Shown here piece after piece: positions 43,482 through 51,134 of a DNA stretch of 51,134 nucleotides; the first letter of the stretch is position 1; the number at the start of each line of letters is the position of its first letter. The stretch is from an uncultured Pirellulaceae bacterium. GTDB lineage: Bacteria > Planctomycetota > Planctomycetia > Pirellulales > Pirellulaceae. The stretch covers positions 1 to 51,134 of the forward strand of contig CALHPU010000073.1 of NCBI GenBank assembly GCA_938036435.1, given 5' to 3'. A program made the translations under genes and the position numbers. Below the pieces are notes generated by a model, which was not told the origin of the DNA, made no database searches, and worked only from the letters and a program-made list of their open reading frames with translations.

Positions 43482-44681
43482 TTATCGAACCCCGAAACGG
43501 TAAATAGTCTTGTGGTGAAAGGTTTCACCTGGCTTCAACAGCGTCGATGGAAAGCCGGCTTGATTTGGGGAATCAGGATAGTGTTGGCTTTCCAACGCCA
43601 GGGCCGAATGTTTGTCGAACCCGCCACTGCCGGGCTGACCATCCATCCAGTTACAGGTATACAACTGCACTCCGGGCTGAGTGGTCAGAACTTCCATCGT
43701 GCGCCCAGATTTTGGGTCATGAACCGTTGCCGCTAGGTTCAATTTTGTCAGTGTGTCGTCGGCGCGGTCGATCACATAGCAGTGGTCATAGCCGGTGGGC
43801 GTCGTCCCCGTGTTTTCAATGTCCTCACCAATCGGCCGCGCTGCGCGAAAGTCGAACGGGGTGGAATCGACATTAAGAAACGTGCCTGTTGGTATGCCCT
43901 CGGCCGAGACTTCAACCAGTTCATCCGCCGCCAGCATCAGTTCGTGGTCGCCAATGGTGCCCTGCCCTGCCCCGGAAAGGTTCCAGTAACTGTGATTGGT
44001 CAGATTCAGGTGAGTCGGCTTGTCTGTGGTCGCGCGATACTCGATCACTAATTCATTTTCATTGTTTAAAACATAATCGACCGAGACGACTACTGCGCCC
44101 GGGTAACCGCCCTCGCCATCGGGGCTGTCGATCGAGAATCTGACGCCGACCGAGTCCGCCGTCTCAATCGTTTCCGCCTCCCAGACTTTGCGGTCAAATC
44201 CATTAGGTCCACCGTGCAGATGATGTTTGCCGTTGTTGATTGGAAGCGTGAACGATTTTCCATCAATTGAGAATTTGCCTTCATTGATTCGATTGGCGTA
44301 ACGGCCCACCGTTGCACCAAGGAAGGACTGGTTTGCTTCGTAGCCAGCCATGTCGCTACATCCAAGCGTTACGTTGGCCAATTCACCGTTGCGATCGGGA
44401 GCGTTAAACGCGACGACGGTAGCTCCGTAGTTAATCAATTCGACCGAATATCCGTTTGAATTAGAACACAAGAATCGGCTGACTGATTCTCCGGATTTGG
44501 TGCTCCCAAAACTAGTTTGAGAGATAGACTTTTCAGTGGACATTATCGTTAGTGAAGGCTTATAACTTGTCGTCGTTTGAATATCTTCTATGACATCGCT
44601 AATGTCAGCGGGGTGACTGCCTACAAAAACGGTTGTGTAACATCCTACGAGAAATGCGGCCATGCACAGCGCAAATTTCAT
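43482..44681 (-). CDS. galM: Exported aldose 1-epimerase (galactose mutarotase)
   Basis: Interconverts alpha and beta anomers of aldoses. GalM features: HLHGGPNGFDRKVWEAE, HLNLTNHSYWNLSGAG (catalytic His), TPTGYDHCYV, and ALALESQHYPDSPNQAGFP (catalytic Glu). An N-terminal membrane/lipoprotein signal (LCMAAFLVGCYT, lipobox L-V-G-C) is unusual for the E. coli enzyme but occurs in extracellular relatives. ATG at 44681. A start at Met47 would make it cytoplasmic; the hydrophobic signal argues for the longer form. Confidence 0.92.
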   Translation of the reverse strand: MKFALCMAAFLVGCYTTVFVGSHPADISDVIEDIQTTTSYKPSLTIMSTEKSISQTSFGSTKSGESVSRFLCSNSNGYSVELINYGATVVAFNAPDRNGELANVTLGCSDMAGYEANQSFLGATVGRYANRINEGKFSIDGKSFTLPINNGKHHLHGGPNGFDRKVWEAETIETADSVGVRFSIDSPDGEGGYPGAVVVSVDYVLNNENELVIEYRATTDKPTHLNLTNHSYWNLSGAGQGTIGDHELMLAADELVEVSAEGIPTGTFLNVDSTPFDFRAARPIGEDIENTGTTPTGYDHCYVIDRADDTLTKLNLAATVHDPKSGRTMEVLTTQPGVQLYTCNWMDGQPGSGGFDKHSALALESQHYPDSPNQAGFPSTLLKPGETFHHKTIYRFGVR

Positions 44682-45112
44682 TCGTGTCTCCAGTCGTGAA
44701 TCCGTCCACCCGCACGTTTCGCTCAGTCGTTGAGCGTTGAAGAAACGTCAAAGCCGCAGTAGCCAATTCGGCGCGATCAGAGGCAAGCAACGTTTCGTTC
44801 TAGGTGTGAGTGGCACTTAAGTACAACTTCTGTTAAACGAATTGCGTCGGATTCCTCACAGTTCGACCAACATTTGAGTTGCAATAACTCTTCGCCGAAC
44901 ATGGGGAATTCTCATCCCGACACAAATCTACAATTCCATGTTGAAAACGTGTCTGGATTGTTCGCTAAAATTGGTTTTTTCGCAAGGCGTTTACGCTAAA
45001 TGCCTACAAATGTTTGCGCTCCAAAAGTAAGTCTAAATCAGTTTTAAACAGCGATTTGAAATAGCGTGAGACGAGACAACTTTAACGTGTCTTGTTGGCA
45101 AGCACGTGCTTG
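44682..45112. other. 431-bp intergenic region with a terminator-like palindrome
   Basis: Next to the stop of the cytochrome fusion gene is the perfect 14-base palindrome CAAGCACGTGCTTG (45099-45112). It could help end that transcript, though no T run follows. The rest must hold the promoter of the epimerase gene, but I could not fix it. Confidence 0.4.
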
Positions 45113-48100
45113 TTACTTGCTTTGCAACAAATAGGCCACGACATCGGCGACCTCGTCGACCGTTTTTACCAGCCCGGCTGGCATCGCAGAAACGTTACTT
45201 TCTTTCTTCTGGTCGATGCTTTCTTTGGCAATCGTCACACGCGTGGTGTCAGGCTTCATTACAGTGACGCTGTCTTTGGTCTCTTCAATGACCAGACCGT
45301 TTACCACGTTGCCGTCATTGTCAAGTATTAAAGACGACTTGAACGCCGGCGAGACTTGCTGGTTGGGTAGAAGAATGGATTCCACCAAATACGCCAACGT
45401 AAATCGCTTGCCGGATTCGGCAAGGCTTGGGCCACCGGTGACGTTGTCGTCTGCCGAAGCCGAATGGCACTTCGCACACCCGAGCGCTTCGCCGGCAAAT
45501 AAACGCTTTCCGCGTACTGGATCGGCGGTCTTGATCCTTTCATCCCAGTCCACTTTTAGCAGTTCTTTAGGAACAGCATTGCCATTTCGCGCGGCGCTGG
45601 CCAGGCGTTGCGGCAACGACATTCCTTCGGGTTTCTCAGGGAGCGTTAGATGCGTTTTGCCGATCGCGCGGTAGTTCAGATAGCTGCCGCTGCGTCCCTC
45701 GACGTTGTGGAACCTGACAAGAAAATCGTTGGCTCCGGCGGTGAGATCGACCGTAACATTGTCTTCGTACTGTTGAGCACTCCGCATGGCCTCTTTGGAA
45801 AATACCTCATCACCATTGAGAAAAACTTTCACGCTGTCGTCCGGGCCCAGCATGAGTTGAGCCGGCACGGGTTTGGATGCTTGTAAACGGAAGTAGGCGT
45901 AAACACTTGAGTTATCCATTTCGCCGTAGACCTTCACGAAGTCAATGTACGATCCATAACCTTGTTCATTCCGCTGCTGCTTTTTCCATTGGTACTCTCT
46001 GCCGCCGTCGGTTATTGTTGCGGCAAGATCAATCGGGCGATTTTCGAAGTCTCGTTTCGTTTGGAACCCGGCGTCGCCGTCGCCCATTGGGCCAATCAAC
46101 CACACTTCGTAAATGTCTCTGGATTGGGCTACTTCCAGTTGTAGCTTCTCCGCCGCAGATCGGATGCCGTCGAGCTTCGACTCGCTGCGTTGGTCCCGCA
46201 GCAGCCCAAGGAAGTGACCGGCGGTGTCTTTAACCGATTGAGCCGAATCATCCAGTCTGCTCATCAGCGTCTCAAAACCAAATTTGGATTCAGCGCTGTC
46301 CTTGATGAACGGCCAACGGTCCGCGATGGTGTAGTTTCCATTAGTGCCGATCGTGCGCAGGTCTACTTTTTTATCGACCAGTTCAACTGTAAAAGCGTCC
46401 TCATTGCGATGTGGTTGAACTTGCATTTCGTCAGGCAGAGCGGCGGTCTCCGGGATCAAGCAGGTGCGATAGCCAAGTCCGATAGTTGTAACCAGTCGTA
46501 CGTTCTTATTCGCGCTGCCGGTCCATGTTTTGATTTGTTCTTGGCTTGCGTGACGGGACACCATCATCGCCGTGGCGTGACGGACAAAGGTGTCATCGGT
46601 CGATGCGGCAGACACGACAATACGCTCAAGAGCTGTGCCTCCAAGTCCCGTTTCCAAAGACAGCAGCGCCTGCAAAGCGGCGTGTTGCACTTCTGGGTTC
46701 GGCGATTCGACTAACGGGAGAACTAGCGACGCAGAAAATTCTGGCGAAGGAAAGTGCTCGATCGCCTTAAGAGCTGCAATCTGAGTCGCACTGTTTAGCG
46801 AGTTCAAGTTCGCATTAATTGATTCAACCATTTTGGTGCCGCCTTGTTTCACCAGCAGCGGCAGGAGATAGCTGTCGTTGGCCGCTGTGATTGTTGGAAA
46901 GCGTTGTTGACCTAAATTCCGTGTGGTCAGTTCGACGAAGCTTTCCATCGACCGTTTGTGAGAGGTGAGCCCCAAGTTGTCGAATAACTGTTCGGTCGAT
47001 GCTTTGGTTAAATCGACAGGTGGTGCAGATTGCGTGGAATCTTTAGGCTCAATCATCAGTAGGTCACTGCGATAGGTCGGCGACCCTTCGTTTTGAGCCA
47101 TGTGAGACACGGCGACAAAGACGTTGCCGTTGTTGCCGACGCAAATGCCGACCGGACGAGCTAAATTTTGGCAGACCAATAGATCTTTCTCCTCGCCATG
47201 AAAAGTCGCGCCAAATTTCGTGAGTGGGTGCCATGACACCGTTCGCTTTCCCCAACGTGTCACCATCAAAGAATTACGGTACTCTTCCGGTAGCCCCGCA
47301 TCGTTATAGTAGGCCTGCAGCACGGGAACGTAGCGGCCGAGGTCTTCATTGATCGTTTCCAGCAAATCCATGCGCCCCGGAGCCTTTGAACGCAGCCAGC
47401 CATTGGGCCAAGCGAAGTAAGCGTGTTGGACGATGTGCAACAGCCGTCCCGGCGAATAGATCGCTGGGAACTGTTCGTGGTCATTATCGTTGGTGAACAG
47501 ATTCCAAGACGAATCGAAGCACAGACCGCAGCTGTTTCGTAAGCCTCTCGTGTAACCCTCCAGTTCAGTGCCGTCGGGGTTGATGCTCATCGCCGCACCA
47601 ACTCCGTTATACTTTTGTTGTTTTTCCTCCGGGCCATAGATAAAGGTCCAGTGGGCCCAGTGATCGGGGCGTGTAAAGTCTCCGTAATACCATGAGGGAT
47701 CACCAAAAGTGAAAAACAGTTTTCCGTTGGGCCCCCACGCTAAGGCGTGGAAACACTGGTGAGTATGCCCGCGCGGGATGCCGTACAACAATCGAACTGG
47801 CTTTATGTCTTTTGTGCTAGTTCGCGCGCCGGGTAGACGATAGATCGCACTGACTGTCGAGACAAACACGTCATCGCCCCGAAATTCAATATCGTAAACC
47901 CACGTGTGTTCCGGGAATTCATAAACCAATTCACGCGGTTTCCACGTCCCGTTGTCGTTGGGCTTAAGTACGAAAAGTTTTCGGCGGCCGCCGACAAACA
48001 ACTGGTTCTGACTATCGCATTTGACGGCCAGATACGAATCGTCGGGACTTGAGTCAATCAAACTCAAGCTCAAACGCTCGTCGGGCAAATCGTAGTCGCT

Positions 48101-48247
48101 TAGATCTGCCTCTTTTGTCGTCGTCGACTCAACGAGCCCATGGTCCGGTTCCGCAGCACCGCCTCCCGGTTTATCCAATGGCGAGCCAACAGTTGCCGGA
48201 CTGGTGAAAACGAATGCAATCAAAATTAGAACTGAAAACCGTAGCAT
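45113..48247 (-). CDS. Exported PVC-type fusion: sugar-dehydrogenase-like propeller, HEAT-like repeats, cytochrome c
   Basis: About 1044 residues. A signal peptide (MLRFSVLILIAFVFTS) leads to a beta-propeller of the sorbosone/glucose dehydrogenase type (RGHTHQCFHALAWGPNGKLFFTFGDPS split, then YTRGLRNSCGLCFDS; TIGR02604-like). Next are helical HEAT-like repeats (about 440-620), a beta-sandwich (GYGSYIDFVKVYGEMDNSS, PDDSVKVFLNGDEVF), and a C-terminal heme domain (TIGR02603-like) with CAKCH at about 924-928 and the likely axial Met in SAMPAGL. ATG 48247 is chosen over 48280 because AAGGA precedes it and the signal peptide starts there. Likely a periplasmic sugar- or alcohol-oxidising electron donor. 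Confidence 0.88.
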   Translation of the reverse strand: MLRFSVLILIAFVFTSPATVGSPLDKPGGGAAEPDHGLVESTTTKEADLSDYDLPDERLSLSLIDSSPDDSYLAVKCDSQNQLFVGGRRKLFVLKPNDNGTWKPRELVYEFPEHTWVYDIEFRGDDVFVSTVSAIYRLPGARTSTKDIKPVRLLYGIPRGHTHQCFHALAWGPNGKLFFTFGDPSWYYGDFTRPDHWAHWTFIYGPEEKQQKYNGVGAAMSINPDGTELEGYTRGLRNSCGLCFDSSWNLFTNDNDHEQFPAIYSPGRLLHIVQHAYFAWPNGWLRSKAPGRMDLLETINEDLGRYVPVLQAYYNDAGLPEEYRNSLMVTRWGKRTVSWHPLTKFGATFHGEEKDLLVCQNLARPVGICVGNNGNVFVAVSHMAQNEGSPTYRSDLLMIEPKDSTQSAPPVDLTKASTEQLFDNLGLTSHKRSMESFVELTTRNLGQQRFPTITAANDSYLLPLLVKQGGTKMVESINANLNSLNSATQIAALKAIEHFPSPEFSASLVLPLVESPNPEVQHAALQALLSLETGLGGTALERIVVSAASTDDTFVRHATAMMVSRHASQEQIKTWTGSANKNVRLVTTIGLGYRTCLIPETAALPDEMQVQPHRNEDAFTVELVDKKVDLRTIGTNGNYTIADRWPFIKDSAESKFGFETLMSRLDDSAQSVKDTAGHFLGLLRDQRSESKLDGIRSAAEKLQLEVAQSRDIYEVWLIGPMGDGDAGFQTKRDFENRPIDLAATITDGGREYQWKKQQRNEQGYGSYIDFVKVYGEMDNSSVYAYFRLQASKPVPAQLMLGPDDSVKVFLNGDEVFSKEAMRSAQQYEDNVTVDLTAGANDFLVRFHNVEGRSGSYLNYRAIGKTHLTLPEKPEGMSLPQRLASAARNGNAVPKELLKVDWDERIKTADPVRGKRLFAGEALGCAKCHSASADDNVTGGPSLAESGKRFTLAYLVESILLPNQQVSPAFKSSLILDNDGNVVNGLVIEETKDSVTVMKPDTTRVTIAKESIDQKKESNVSAMPAGLVKTVDEVADVVAYLLQSK

Positions 48248-48261
48248 GGATTTTCCTTGGC

Positions 48262-48284
48262 GAAGTTGCTGGCTAAACAACTTC
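48262..48284. promoter_or_regulatory. Dyad upstream of the cytochrome fusion gene
   Basis: Perfect arms GAAGTTG/CAACTTC with a 9-base spacer, 15-37 bases before ATG 48247. A possible operator or leader hairpin; unproven. Confidence 0.35.
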
Positions 48285-48396
48285 AGTTTAGTTCAACTCG
48301 ATTTGCAGCGAAAGCTTCGCAACGCATCTGTCGCAAGGGAATCTATATGAGATTAAACCCATCAACCAGTCCGACAAGGTGGTTTGTCTTCAGAGT

Positions 48397-51051
48397 CTAC
48401 GTGGTAATGATGAAATTTTCGCCATCGTAGTCGACCAAAATTTGACCTTCTTTCGCGTCGCCAGCTTTCAATAGTTCCGATGCCAGTGGATTGGCAAGTC
48501 GTTGCTGTATGACACGCTTGAGCGGACGAGCACCATAAACTGGATCGAAGCCTTCTTCAGCGATTTCCTGTCGCGCTGCTTCAGAAACGTTCAGCGTCCA
48601 GTTGATCTCTTCGGTCCGCTTGGCGAGCAGATCAATTTGCAAGTCAACGATCTGACGGATCTCCTCTTGCTTCAGCGGAGCAAACGTGATTTTCTCATCA
48701 ATTCGGTTCAGAAGCTCTGGCGTGAACCGGGCACGCAATGCCTGATCGACGGCCTCTTGGATTTCTTCTTCTGTCCCGCCCTCTCCAGCGATCTTTTGAA
48801 TTAAAGTGCTGCCGACGTTTGAAGTCATCACGATGATCGTGTTGGTGAAATCCACCGTGCGGCCTTGATTGTCAGTCAATCGACCGTCATCAAGTACTTG
48901 TAAGAGGATGTTGTAGACATCATCGTGAGCCTTTTCGATTTCGTCCAGCAGGATCACAGAATACGGACGCCGGCGAACTGCCTCGGTCAACTTTCCACCC
49001 TGATCGAAACCAACGTAGCCGGGAGGCGCTCCAATCAAACGGCTAACACTATGCCGCTCCATGAACTCACTCATGTCGATGCGGATCATTGCCGTGTCGT
49101 CGTTGAACAAAATTTGGGCCAACGATTTGCACAATTCCGTTTTGCCGACGCCGGTTGGGCCGAGGAACATGAAACTGCCGATCGGACGGTTCGGGTCTTG
49201 AAGACCGCTGCGGCTGCGGCGAACGGCGTTGCTGACCGCTTCGATGGCCGGATGCTGGCCAATCACGCGTTGCTGCAAACGCTCCTCCATGACCAAAAGC
49301 TTCGCTTTCTCGGTTTCCATCATGCGAGTTACGGGTACACCGGTCCAAGCACTGACGATTTGAGCCACCTCTTCTTCGGTGACCTGCTCGGACAGCAAGC
49401 GTTTGCGGTCCGATTTCTTTTGAGAGTCGTCTTCTACGTTTGACGCTTCGGCGGCGGCGATCTGTTGTTGCAGAGTCTTGCGTCGTGAATCCAACTCATA
49501 CAGACGGTGGTAGTCTTGCTCGCCTGTGCCCTGCCCTGAAGCTTGGCGAGCTTTGATGTCGTTGTCCAGTCGCTCGAACTCAAGGGTGGCGTCGGCCAAT
49601 TCCTGACGAACATTCTGAACGTCGGTCATGCCAAGTTTCTCAAGTTCCCATTGCTGGCGTAGGTCCGCCAGCTCCAGTTTCTTTTCAGCCATCTCTTCCT
49701 TAACGGCGTCCAAGCGTTTGACTACGTCAGTGTCCGTTTCATCGGCCAGCTGTCTGGCGGCCAGTTCGAGCTGAGTCAAGCGGCGTTGGATTTCGTCGAT
49801 CTCTTGGGGAACACTATCGCGTTCCATCGCCAACCGAGCTGATGCTTCGTCGATCAGATCGATCGCTTTATCCGGAAGGAAGCGGTCGGTGATGTAGCGG
49901 TTAGACAGATTGGCGGCAGCCACCAAAGCCGTATCGGTAATCTGGATGCCGTGATGAGTTTCGTACCGTTGCTTGAGTCCGCGCAAAATTGAAACCGTAT
50001 CTTCCACCGAAGGTTCGTCAATGTAGACCGGTTGGAAACGCCGTTCTAGCGCCGGATCTTTTTCAATGTACTTGCGATACTCATCGAGCGTCGTGGCACC
50101 GATACAGTGCAATTCTCCTCGCGCCAAAGCGGGCTTGAGTAAGTTCGCGGCATCGTTGCCACCCTCGGACGCACCGGCTCCGACGACGGTATGCAGTTCA
50201 TCGATGAATAAAACGATCTGGCCGGCAGCCGCCGAGACCTCTTTCAATACGGCCTTTAAGCGGTCTTCGAATTCACCGCGGAATTTTGCGCCGGCGATTA
50301 GTGCACCCATGTCGAGCGCCATCACGCGCTTGTTCTTAAGGCTTTGAGGGACATCGTTGTGGACGATCCGCAGTGCTAGACCTTCAGCGATGGCTGTTTT
50401 GCCGACGCCCGGTTGGCCGATCAAAACGGGATTGTTTTTGCTACGGCGTGAGAGTACTTGGATCACGCGTCGGATTTCCGCGTCGCGTCCAATGACGGGG
50501 TCAAGTTTGCCTTCGGTGGCGCGTTGGACCAAATCGATCGTGTATTTTTCCAGTACCTGATACTTGTTTTCTGGATCGGCGTCGGTTACCGAAGCGTTGC
50601 CACGCACCTCTCGGATTGCCGGCAGAAGAGTCTTTTTGTCAACGCCGTTTAGGTCGAGAATCCGTTTGGCTTTTGAATCGGTCGTTGTCATCGCGAGGAG
50701 CAGATGTTCCGTTGAGACAAACTCATCATTCAATTCCGTCATCGATTTGCCAGAGGCTTCGAAGATGGTCTGCAGTTCGCGCGATGGGCCGGGTGAACTT
50801 TGAGTTGAAGAGTTCGGTAAACGGTCAAGTTCTGATTGAACGATGGAGTCTAATTGGGAGACTGCAACGCCGGCTGATTTTAGTAGCGGTTTGACGATTC
50901 CCTCACGCTCGTTTAATAGCGCATGCAGCATGTGCAGCGAATCGATTTCGACATGGCCTTTGGAGGAAGCCAAACGTTGAGCGTTAGAGATGGCTTCGCG
51001 CGTTTTGGTTGTCAGTCGATCGGATTGAAATGACATCGAGTCGTCTCCCAT
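48397..51051 (-). CDS. clpB: ATP-dependent disaggregase ClpB
   Basis: Hsp100 hexamer that, with DnaK, pulls proteins out of aggregates. In order: two Clp-N repeats (about 10-150), NBD1 with Walker A GQPGVGKT near residue 211 and [17 protein letters not shown], the coiled-coil middle domain (about 400-550), NBD2 with GPTGVGKT near 630 and [11 protein letters not shown], then the small domain ending in [22 protein letters not shown]. 884 residues. ATG 51051 has AAGGTGA upstream at 5 bases; ATG 51036 has GGGAG at 8 bases. Either is plausible. A sigma54-type promoter lies upstream. No HrcA CIRCE element is visible in the short upstream stretch. Confidence 0.96.
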   Translation of the reverse strand: MGDDSMSFQSDRLTTKTREAISNAQRLASSKGHVEIDSLHMLHALLNEREGIVKPLLKSAGVAVSQLDSIVQSELDRLPNSSTQSSPGPSRELQTIFEASGKSMTELNDEFVSTEHLLLAMTTTDSKAKRILDLNGVDKKTLLPAIREVRGNASVTDADPENKYQVLEKYTIDLVQRATEGKLDPVIGRDAEIRRVIQVLSRRSKNNPVLIGQPGVGKTAIAEGLALRIVHNDVPQSLKNKRVMALDMGALIAGAKFRGEFEDRLKAVLKEVSAAAGQIVLFIDELHTVVGAGASEGGNDAANLLKPALARGELHCIGATTLDEYRKYIEKDPALERRFQPVYIDEPSVEDTVSILRGLKQRYETHHGIQITDTALVAAANLSNRYITDRFLPDKAIDLIDEASARLAMERDSVPQEIDEIQRRLTQLELAARQLADETDTDVVKRLDAVKEEMAEKKLELADLRQQWELEKLGMTDVQNVRQELADATLEFERLDNDIKARQASGQGTGEQDYHRLYELDSRRKTLQQQIAAAEASNVEDDSQKKSDRKRLLSEQVTEEEVAQIVSAWTGVPVTRMMETEKAKLLVMEERLQQRVIGQHPAIEAVSNAVRRSRSGLQDPNRPIGSFMFLGPTGVGKTELCKSLAQILFNDDTAMIRIDMSEFMERHSVSRLIGAPPGYVGFDQGGKLTEAVRRRPYSVILLDEIEKAHDDVYNILLQVLDDGRLTDNQGRTVDFTNTIIVMTSNVGSTLIQKIAGEGGTEEEIQEAVDQALRARFTPELLNRIDEKITFAPLKQEEIRQIVDLQIDLLAKRTEEINWTLNVSEAARQEIAEEGFDPVYGARPLKRVIQQRLANPLASELLKAGDAKEGQILVDYDGENFIITT

Positions 51052-51105
51052 AATTTCACCTTGAAATGAGTAGTGGCAGGAAAAGGCCTGACCGATCTGA
51101 TGTTT

Positions 51106-51122
51106 TGCAATTGGTGTGCCAA
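51106..51122 (-). promoter_or_regulatory. Sigma54 (-24/-12) type promoter before clpB
   Basis: On the minus strand the sequence TTGGCACACCAATTGCA has TGGCAC and TTGCA with the -24 GG and -12 GC ten bases apart, as in the consensus YTGGCACGRNNNTTGCW. Transcription would start near 51095, about 44 bases before ATG 51051. Two consensus positions differ. An enhancer site would lie outside the window. Confidence 0.5.
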
Positions 51123-51134
51123 TGTCGTGGTTCG

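Noticed and set aside
1..51134. CRISPR arrays, tRNA or rRNA genes, complete insertion sequences
   Set aside because: No regularly spaced repeats, no cloverleaf-like stretch and no transposase found.

Overview
The window looks like chromosomal DNA of a planctomycete, most likely a member of the Pirellulaceae (Rhodopirellula/Mariniblastus-like). The main evidence is a long secreted protein with a sorbosone-dehydrogenase-like propeller, HEAT-like repeats and a C-terminal CxxCH cytochrome domain (45113-48247), an architecture known chiefly from Planctomycetes and Verrucomicrobia. An SHD1 domain fused to a thioredoxin fold, a DUF4832 protein, many exported proteins of unknown function, moderate GC and mostly poor Shine-Dalgarno sites agree with this. 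No tRNA, rRNA, CRISPR array, phage or complete insertion sequence was seen. All structures and promoters were found by eye.

Layout. 1-1881 is the end of a GH3 beta-glucosidase. 2028-10879 is a run of minus-strand genes: a PpiC-type foldase, mfd, an exported alpha/beta hydrolase, a lipoprotein, a PP2A-like phosphatase and a HAD phosphatase. 11067-14286 is a MoxR/Mg-chelatase-like AAA ATPase with its vWA partner. 14662-16662 is an exported unknown protein. 16970-21175 is purB followed at 6 bp by a GH38-like protein. 21210-31209 is rich in envelope and glycan functions: an ArnT/GT39-like transferase with an extra N-terminal domain, a PAP2 phosphatase, an outer-membrane barrel, an RfbE-like epimerase, a WecG/TagA glycosyltransferase, a Gfo/Idh-fold protein, a thioredoxin and a GT2. 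31248-33791 holds a DUF4832 protein and a WYL regulator. 33792-34365 is a non-coding stretch with a 122-bp nested palindrome.

34366-37016 holds a small unknown protein, a thioredoxin-SHD1 protein and a QueC-type enzyme. 37055-40809 is a three-gene run (GT2, FAD oxidoreductase, GT87-like membrane protein) that suggests lipid-linked sugar chemistry. 41109-51051 holds rlmKL, an aldose 1-epimerase, the cytochrome fusion and clpB.

The strongest candidate novelty is the thioredoxin-SHD1 gene at 34881-36080. Its reading frame is open from a signal peptide to the SHD1 domain except for one TGA (35040-35042), which falls exactly on the first Cys of the CxxC motif, giving U-P-P-C if read as selenocysteine. 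A sigma70-like promoter lies upstream of the ATG, and GG-loop hairpins follow the TGA. This would be a selenocysteine-containing periplasmic thiol-redox protein; a normal CPPC thioredoxin is encoded 5 kb away. Secondary points are a QueC lacking all four zinc cysteines, a good sigma54-type promoter before clpB, and several enzymes whose expected catalytic residues are replaced.
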